A stretch of 5,062 nt of DNA from Candidatus Saccharimonadota bacterium. Its GTDB lineage: Bacteria > Patescibacteriota > Saccharimonadia > Saccharimonadales > SZUA-47. The notes under the pieces were generated by a model, which was not told where the DNA came from, did no database searches, and saw nothing but the letters and a program-made list of their open reading frames with translations. The DNA lies in the NCBI GenBank assembly GCA_017993025.1, contig JAGONL010000058.1, positions 1 through 5,062 on the forward strand, in the 5' to 3' direction. Both the position numbers and the translations under genes were made by a program. Below are positions 1 through 2,734 of this stretch, piece after piece. Numbering within the stretch: the first letter of the stretch is position 1; each line of letters starts with the position of its first letter.

Positions 1-206
1 AAATATACAACGGAAAGAGGTAATAGTAGAAAAGCGACGTAGCCAGCGTATTGGGATACTCGTGGGACGAATTCACATGGTCCAACGCTATCGTTGAAGG
101 CACATTCTGGATGAGCTCCGCCAAAAATTAAAAACTCAGCAATTAAAGATAAGCCGATAATAAAAACGGCGTAAACTAGGATAACTTTTAGTAATGATCT
201 GTACAT
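1..206 (-). CDS. Small membrane protein, C-terminus cut by window edge
   Basis: Reading leftward from the ATG at 206-204, the frame is open for 68 complete codons to the window edge, so the C-terminus is missing. The product starts MYRSLLKVILVYAVFIIG. A hydrophobic helix covers about residues 5-28. A polar stretch of about 25 residues holds two cysteines (C35 and C44), and a second hydrophobic segment begins near residue 54. The basic residues R3 and K7 ahead of helix 1 suggest N-inside, which would put the cysteine loop outside, where a disulfide could form. This architecture resembles the 120-residue protein at 1216-1578. The start lies 11 bases beyond the encoded CCA of tRNA-Leu on the same strand, so it may be co-transcribed with that tRNA or use the promoter that overlaps the tRNA 5' end. 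No clear Shine-Dalgarno is present. I do not recognise a family, and the function is unknown. The coding call is moderately secure; it is too short to judge more. Confidence 0.68.
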   Translation of the reverse strand, partial: MYRSLLKVILVYAVFIIGLSLIAEFLIFGGAHPECAFNDSVGPCEFVPRVSQYAGYVAFLLLPLSVVY

Positions 207-217
207 AAAAAATATTT

Positions 218-304
218 TGGTGGGCGAGGCGGGACTTGAACCCGCACGACCGTGAAGTCAGCAGATTTTAAGTCTGCCTTGGCTACCAATTACAACACTC
301 GCCC
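218..304 (-). tRNA. tRNA-Leu (anticodon UAA), CCA encoded
   Basis: On the minus strand the acceptor GGGCGAG (304-298) pairs with CTCGCCC (228-222). It is followed by discriminator A221 and an encoded CCA (220-218). The D arm has a TTG/CAA stem with the conserved GG in its loop. The anticodon arm is GCAGA/TCTGC with loop CTTAAAA, giving anticodon TAA (270-268), which reads leucine UUA codons. The long variable arm (TGAC...GGTC type) and the A73 discriminator fit a class II leucine tRNA. The T arm is GCGGG-TTCAAGT-CCCGC. All stems pair without mismatch. A small membrane-protein gene follows 11 bases after the CCA on the same strand. Confidence 0.97.
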
Positions 305-317
305 GTACTTTTGTCAA
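289..317 (-). promoter_or_regulatory. Possible second promoter overlapping the 5' end of tRNA-Leu
   Basis: On the minus strand a perfect TTGACA (317-312) is separated by exactly 17 bases from TGTAAT (294-289), a 5/6 match to TATAAT. The -10 lies inside the tRNA D arm, so an RNA started here (near 282) could not be a functional tRNA. It could serve as an mRNA for the membrane-protein gene at 206. The -10 bases are constrained by tRNA structure, so chance is a real alternative. Confidence 0.35.
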
Positions 318-343
318 TAGAGTTAACTTCTTTCGACTTGTGA

Positions 344-352
344 ATTATACCA
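344..352 (-). promoter_or_regulatory. Extended -10 promoter of tRNA-Leu
   Basis: On the minus strand TGGTATAAT (352-344) is a perfect extended -10 element (TGnTATAAT). Transcription would start near 337, about 33 bases before the tRNA 5' end at 304. No good -35 box lies 16-18 bases upstream, which is common for extended -10 promoters. Confidence 0.6.
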
Positions 353-423
353 CTAGTTTAGATTTACTGAAACATCTTAGCTTTTTGGTCAGCACCTTAC
401 CAGTTTGGGTCTGCAAAACTTTA

Positions 424-432
424 TGTTAAGAT
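424..432 (+). promoter_or_regulatory. Extended -10-like element before the HNH gene
   Basis: TGTTAAGAT (424-432) fits TGn plus TAAGAT, a 4/6 match to the -10 consensus. TTGGGT at 405-410 is a weak -35 with 16-base spacing. Six bases separate the -10 from the ATG at 439, so transcription would start at or next to the start codon (leaderless). The spacing is identical to that of the gene at 1216. Confidence 0.4.
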
Positions 433-438
433 TTGTCT

Positions 439-945
439 ATGATTAAAAGATGTACTGTTTGTGGGATTGATAAACCTTTAGAGCTTTTCTACCACAAAAA
501 CAAGATAAGAAACAAATACCACTCACAGTGCAAAGACTGTTATGCTGTTAAACGTAAATATTTTTATGATGCACACTACGCAAAATATGGTGATGCCTAT
601 CGGTTAAGGGCGCGTGTTAGAAAAGCAAACACAAAAAGAGATAGACAAGACAAAATGGCGGAATATATGGTTGGCAAGGGTTGTGAACATTGTGGGATTG
701 ATGATATCAGAGTACTTGATTTTGATCATCTCGACCCAAAACTTAAAAGTTTTAGTATTGCAAGGGCTATAAATGAGTCATACTCGTGGGATAAAATTCT
801 AGAAGAAATAAAAAAGTGTAGGATATTATGTGCAAACTGTCATAGAATAAGAACTGCTGAACAATACAATTGGAGAAAATGGCGCCTTGGCCGAGTGGTT
901 AGGCAGGACTCTGCAAAAGTTCGTACACCGGTTCAAATCCGGTAG
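439..945 (+). CDS. HNH endonuclease-like protein with N-terminal four-Cys zinc motif
   Basis: The predicted product is 168 residues from the ATG at 439. A TTG two codons upstream is possible but lies between the -10-like element and the ATG. An N-terminal four-cysteine zinc motif is visible (C5-x2-C8 and C31-x2-C34), followed by a basic linker (about residues 37-72). The HNH/beta-beta-alpha-metal core follows: C82-x2-C85, then DFDHLDP (94-100) with the catalytic-type H97, then CANCHRIRTAEQ (131-142) with C131, C134 and H135. Such proteins are metal-dependent nucleases, often mobile or phage-linked; the specificity here is unknown. No Shine-Dalgarno is visible. The frame does not stop after the family-typical end near N144-W145. 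It reads through tRNA-Cys and ends at a TAG at 943-945, so the last 21 residues are encoded by tRNA sequence. That tail is probably not a functional domain. The HNH assignment is strong; whether the gene is still active is uncertain. Confidence 0.88.
   Translation: MIKRCTVCGIDKPLELFYHKNKIRNKYHSQCKDCYAVKRKYFYDAHYAKYGDAYRLRARVRKANTKRDRQDKMAEYMVGKGCEHCGIDDIRVLDFDHLDPKLKSFSIARAINESYSWDKILEEIKKCRILCANCHRIRTAEQYNWRKWRLGRVVRQDSAKVRTPVQIR
865..870 (+). promoter_or_regulatory. Possible -10 box of tRNA-Cys inside the HNH gene
   Basis: TACAAT (5/6 match to TATAAT) ends 10 bases before the tRNA 5' end, predicting a start near 877. No convincing -35 is seen. The site lies inside the HNH coding region, so read-through from the HNH promoter is an alternative source of the tRNA. 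Confidence 0.3.
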
Positions 946-954
946 GTGCCTCCA
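881..954 (+). tRNA. tRNA-Cys (anticodon GCA), CCA encoded
   Basis: The acceptor GGCGCCT (881-887) pairs with AGGTGCC (944-950) with one G-U pair. The discriminator is U951, as expected for cysteine tRNAs, and CCA is encoded at 952-954. The D arm is GCC...GGC. The anticodon arm is GGACT/AGTTC around loop CTGCAAA, giving anticodon GCA (913-915). The T arm is ACCGG-TTCAAAT-CCGGT. The first 65 bases overlap the 3' end of the HNH reading frame on the same strand. TACAAT at 865-870 could be its -10 (start near 877); alternatively the tRNA is cut out of the HNH transcript. The small gene at 966-1133 converges on it from the other strand only 11 bases away. Confidence 0.97.
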
Positions 955-965
955 AATTTTTGATT

Positions 966-1133
966 TTAGTAATCAGATAGCCGTTTTGCAACAAATATGC
1001 CGACAATACTTCCAATTGTCGAGCCCAAAATAGACCAGCCAGAAAACATAGAACTATCGCCAAGAAGTACCGGCAAATAGCCACCAATCCCCCCGCCAAT
1101 TGTTATAAATAGATAAAGCATAGTTTTATTCAT
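966..1133 (-). CDS. 55-residue glycine-rich two-helix membrane protein
   Basis: Starting at the ATG at 1133-1131, the product begins MNKTMLYLFITIGGG and ends at a TAA at 968-966. Two hydrophobic helices are visible, about residues 5-24 and 32-49. Each carries a glycine-zipper-like run (GGGIGGY at 13-19 and GSTIGSIVG at 37-45). A short turn (GDSSMFSGWS, 25-34) joins them, and the basic end KR at 50-51 suggests both termini inside. Small proteins of this pattern are, to my knowledge, frequent in Patescibacteria, but I know no assigned function. A longer form from a TTG at 1172 is less likely because it would span the promoter: TACAAT lies 7 bases before the ATG, as for a leaderless mRNA. The gene runs towards tRNA-Cys, and no terminator is visible between them, so transcripts could read antisense into the tRNA. 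Confidence 0.75.
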   Translation of the reverse strand: MNKTMLYLFITIGGGIGGYLPVLLGDSSMFSGWSILGSTIGSIVGIFVAKRLSDY

Positions 1134-1140
1134 ATCGTTA

Positions 1141-1146
1141 ATTGTA
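1141..1146 (-). promoter_or_regulatory. -10 box of the 55-residue protein gene
   Basis: Minus-strand TACAAT (5/6 match to TATAAT) is followed by seven bases (TAACGAT) and then the ATG at 1133-1131. A start site at or beside the ATG is predicted, with no room for a Shine-Dalgarno. A TTGATA further upstream resembles a -35 box but sits about 20 bases away, longer than usual. Confidence 0.4.
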
Positions 1147-1200
1147 CCCCATCGTAAAACAAAATCTATCAATTCTCAGTTTATAATGATATTTTTTACC

Positions 1201-1209
1201 TGCTATAAT
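1201..1209 (+). promoter_or_regulatory. Perfect extended -10, leaderless start for the 120-residue gene
   Basis: TGCTATAAT (1201-1209) matches the extended -10 consensus exactly. Six T residues separate it from the ATG at 1216, so the first transcribed base should be at or next to the A of ATG. This argues for the start at 1216 over the in-frame ATG at 1186, which lies upstream of the promoter. The -35 region (TTATAA, 1181-1186) is poor. Confidence 0.7.
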
Positions 1210-1215
1210 TTTTTT

Positions 1216-1578
1216 ATGCTTAATCGAATGTTTAAAAACAAAATTACGACAGCTGTATTTTTTATTTTAATAGCTACAGTTATCACTGCCTCTACAGCAT
1301 TAGTGGGGCGTTTAGGAGATAAGTATAGGTGTTCTTTCGGCGATTATTTGGAGCAAAATAGAGACGCTAGAGGCATACCGTTTATTGTCGTACAAAGAAG
1401 CGTACAGAACACGTCTTGCTCGCCAGTATATATGGACGAAACACCTCTGCCAAATCTTGGTGGCCACACCATAGACACGACAAATATATTCCTAAACATC
1501 ATATTCTGGTACCTAGTGCTTATTGGGCTTAGACAATTTTTCCGAGCCGTTGAGTCATCTAAAACACTAAAGAATTAG
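1216..1578 (+). CDS. 120-residue two-helix membrane protein with Cys pair in the loop
   Basis: The product has a basic N-terminus (MLNRMFKNK), a hydrophobic helix at about residues 10-30, and a polar domain of roughly 55 residues with C39 and C68. A second helix covers about 90-105, followed by a short charged tail (RQFFRAVESSKTLKN, 106-120). The positive-inside rule predicts both ends in the cytoplasm and the cysteine-containing loop outside, where a disulfide is plausible. The start is fixed by the extended -10 directly upstream; the in-frame ATG at 1186 would require transcription from further upstream and would add ten residues encoded by the promoter itself. The gene stands alone, divergent from the 55-residue gene (83 bases between starts) and upstream of the structured RNA. 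Its topology resembles the truncated protein at 1-206. I recognise no family, and the function is unknown. Confidence 0.75.
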   Translation: MLNRMFKNKITTAVFFILIATVITASTALVGRLGDKYRCSFGDYLEQNRDARGIPFIVVQRSVQNTSCSPVYMDETPLPNLGGHTIDTTNIFLNIIFWYLVLIGLRQFFRAVESSKTLKN

Positions 1579-1584
1579 CATTAA

Positions 1585-1590
1585 TATACT
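1585..1590 (+). promoter_or_regulatory. Possible -10 box of the structured RNA
   Basis: TATACT (5/6 match) lies 7 bases after the stop of the 120-residue gene and predicts a start near 1597, a little upstream of the first hairpin at 1609. The neighbouring CATACT (1594-1599) is an alternative. No convincing -35 is visible, so the RNA may instead be processed from the upstream transcript. Confidence 0.3.
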
Positions 1591-1596
1591 ATACAT

Positions 1597-1800
1597 ACTA
1601 GTTGATACGGGCTGTAGTTGTAGCTAACCCAGCCCTCTGTAAACTGATGAATGCAATCAGAGCCTGGTCGAATCAAGCCCTGAGCTAGTCAAAAGTACTT
1701 AAAATTGGAACTACTTTTGACCGCTTGTCGTCCTCAGGGCGCGACTAGGTTCTGGTAGCTTGTGTTCAATCATGTTTCGCAGACAGGCTGTCGCTTTTTT
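1597..1800 (+). ncRNA. Unassigned structured RNA (about 200 nt) with terminator
   Basis: No gene lies here, but the sequence is highly self-complementary. The main arm has three stacked helices. Twelve pairs join 1659-1670 to 1742-1753 (two G-U). Eight perfect pairs join GCCCTGAG (1677-1684) to CTCAGGGC (1733-1740). Ten perfect pairs join GTCAAAAGTA (1688-1697) to TACTTTTGAC (1712-1721), closing a 14-base loop. The internal loops are asymmetric (six bases against one, three against eleven). Side hairpins are possible at 1609-1635 (GGGCTG/CAGCCC) and 1644-1660 (CTGAT/ATCAG). An alternative closing helix pairs AGCTAACC (1622-1629) with GGTAGCT (1754-1760), using one bulge. The RNA ends with a hairpin and six T. 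Its length and long rod shape fit 6S RNA, but I see no diagnostic motif and do not name it so. It lacks the conserved parts of RNase P RNA, tmRNA and SRP RNA. Strand is set by the T tract. The exact 5' end is uncertain. Confidence 0.6.
1779..1800 (+). terminator. Rho-independent terminator of the structured RNA
   Basis: The stem GC(a)GACA / TGTCGC (1779-1785 with 1789-1794, one bulged A) closes a three-base loop and is followed at once by six T (1795-1800). The CAGGCT inside it can also pair with AGCCTG at 1661-1666, which would disrupt both this stem and the main arm. Confidence 0.6.
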
Positions 1801-1802
1801 GC

Positions 1803-1832
1803 CTCTCGTTTTTTGCGATTAAAAAATGAGAG
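1803..1832. terminator. 12-bp A/T-tract hairpin between convergent units
   Basis: CTCTCGTTTTTT (1803-1814) pairs with AAAAAATGAGAG (1821-1832) around a six-base loop, with one G-T wobble. It lies between the RNA terminator and the 3' end of the hydrolase gene and probably acts as a bidirectional terminator. The T run sits inside the stem rather than after it, so efficiency is uncertain. Confidence 0.45.
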
Positions 1833-1837
1833 TCGTA

Positions 1838-1858
1838 GTGTGGCGCGAAAAGCCACAT
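1838..1858 (-). terminator. Hairpin just after the hydrolase stop codon
   Basis: TGTGGC (1839-1844) pairs with GCCACA (1852-1857) around a seven-base loop, and a G-T pair extends the stem at its base. Read on the minus strand it begins a few bases after the hydrolase stop. It has no T tract of its own, and the next T6 lies in the following hairpin, so it may be a 3' stabiliser or half of a two-hairpin terminator. Confidence 0.4.
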
Positions 1859-1862
1859 GTAG

Positions 1863-2531
1863 CTATAGTTCTGGTTCAATCTCTATCCAAAAAGCGTCGG
1901 CCCAGTTTTTGTAGCTTAGATTATTAGGGTGAAACAAATCTGGCGCAAACCCAAAAATACTTTGGTTTTCGATAGTTTGTTTCTGCAAATCTACAAACTT
2001 TAGTCTAGGGAAATTTTGAAGTTCTTCGCCCACTAAACCACTGGCAAGCTTCGCTGGGTTTTTACTCGAAGGCCGGCTGTTAAACAACGGCATATTTGCC
2101 ACAAATGTTCCGTCTGGTAAAGAACTCAGCACTTGTTTAAACTCTGTTCTAAACTTGCTTTCATCAAAAGTCTTTATGTCATTTGCACCAATTTCTATCG
2201 TCACATAATCTGGCTCAATACCGGCTACTTTAGGTGCCTGGGTCTCAAGATAATCTGCTAACGTAGCTCCTGTTTCGCTCAGGTTTATAATACGCACCTT
2301 TTTACCTGTTTTTTGTTCTAACCTCTTGGCAATAACCCCTACGTATCCTCGCATTGGGCTTGTTGCCCCAATTCCTTGCGCCGCAGAATCACCAAGAGCC
2401 AAATACGTAATTTCACCAGCTTCATTTGCTTTGGACTCCCAAAAATCCTTATTTTTTCCAACACTTATATAAAGCAAACTAAGTGTTATAAATTCCACTA
2501 CTACCAAAACGGCGATTATTATCAATATCAC
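1863..2531 (-). CDS. Membrane-anchored SGNH/GDSL-family hydrolase
   Basis: The product has 222 residues from the GTG at 2531-2529. An N-terminal hydrophobic helix (about residues 2-24) anchors or exports it. The catalytic domain begins near residue 41. Block I is ALGDSAAQGIG (45-55) with nucleophile S49. Block II glycine lies in SETGAT (85-90, G88). Block III is GAND (115-118) with N117. Block V is DLFHPNN (198-204) with D198 and H201. All four SGNH residues are present, so it should be an active serine esterase or lipase-like enzyme; relatives deacylate lipids, acetylated glycans or thioesters. The substrate is unknown, and it probably works outside the membrane. AGAG/GGAAG 8-12 bases before the GTG is a modest Shine-Dalgarno. 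The frame is open upstream to a TAG at 2579-2577, and the extra codons encode a basic KRKRVIK run, so the true start may lie further upstream. It is divergent from the surface-protein gene and convergent with the structured RNA. Confidence 0.9.
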   Translation of the reverse strand: MILIIIAVLVVVEFITLSLLYISVGKNKDFWESKANEAGEITYLALGDSAAQGIGATSPMRGYVGVIAKRLEQKTGKKVRIINLSETGATLADYLETQAPKVAGIEPDYVTIEIGANDIKTFDESKFRTEFKQVLSSLPDGTFVANMPLFNSRPSSKNPAKLASGLVGEELQNFPRLKFVDLQKQTIENQSIFGFAPDLFHPNNLSYKNWADAFWIEIEPEL

Positions 2532-2580
2532 TTTTATTACTCTCTTCCGTTTAGTTTTAGTCTGCGTGTCGATACCCTAC

Positions 2581-2589
2581 ATTATAGCA
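2581..2589 (-). promoter_or_regulatory. Perfect extended -10 of the hydrolase gene
   Basis: Minus-strand TGCTATAAT (2589-2581) is identical to the element before the gene at 1216. It predicts a start near 2574, about 43 bases before the GTG. No good -35 is placed at 16-18 bases; TTGCGT at 19 bases is the best. Confidence 0.65.
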
Positions 2590-2660
2590 AGCTCATGTAA
2601 GTGTTACGCAATCGTCAAAACGCTTACGTTATATGTAAAAAATACTTCAAAGTATATCTA

Positions 2661-2689
2661 TTATCAATAATCGGACGTATACTTATATT
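2661..2689 (+). promoter_or_regulatory. Possible promoter of the surface-protein gene
   Basis: TTATCA (2661-2666, 4/6 match to the -35) and TATATT (2684-2689, 5/6) are 17 bases apart and predict a start near 2696 with a leader of about 39 bases. TATACT at 2678-2683 is an alternative -10. An inverted repeat, AGTATA (2651-2656) and TATACT (2678-2683), encloses a small palindrome (ATTATCAATAAT, 2660-2671) and overlaps this promoter; it could be a regulator site. Confidence 0.35.
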
Positions 2690-2721
2690 GTCAATCTGCG
2701 AGATTCTCAAATGTAACAAGC

Positions 2722-2727
2722 GAGGTG
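2722..2727 (+). promoter_or_regulatory. Ribosome binding site fixing the surface-protein start
   Basis: GAGGTG lies seven bases before the ATG at 2735 and matches the anti-Shine-Dalgarno core. It is the clearest Shine-Dalgarno in the window. It contrasts with the leaderless-looking small genes and decides the start of the long gene. Confidence 0.75.
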
Positions 2728-2734
2728 CTATATT

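Noticed and set aside
881..954. Integration site (att) duplication at tRNA-Cys
   Set aside because: The neighbouring endonuclease made this worth checking, but no second copy of the tRNA 3' sequence and no integrase is present in the window.
899..1099. Minus-strand open frame of 66 codons
   Set aside because: Its C-terminal part (EAPTGFEPVY) is the familiar translation of the antisense strand of a tRNA, and the rest is a shadow of the 55-residue gene in another frame.
1134..1172. TTG start for the longer form of the 55-residue protein
   Set aside because: It spans the likely -10 box, adds a non-hydrophobic stretch atypical for the protein, and has no ribosome site.
1186..1215. Upstream in-frame ATG for the 120-residue protein
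   Set aside because: The extended -10 box TGCTATAAT lies within these ten codons, so the usual transcript would not contain them.
1597..1800. RNase P RNA, tmRNA or SRP RNA identity for the structured RNA
   Set aside because: It is too short for the first two, lacks the tRNA-like end of tmRNA and the GGAAG/AGCAGC loop of SRP RNA, and shows no RNase P core sequences.
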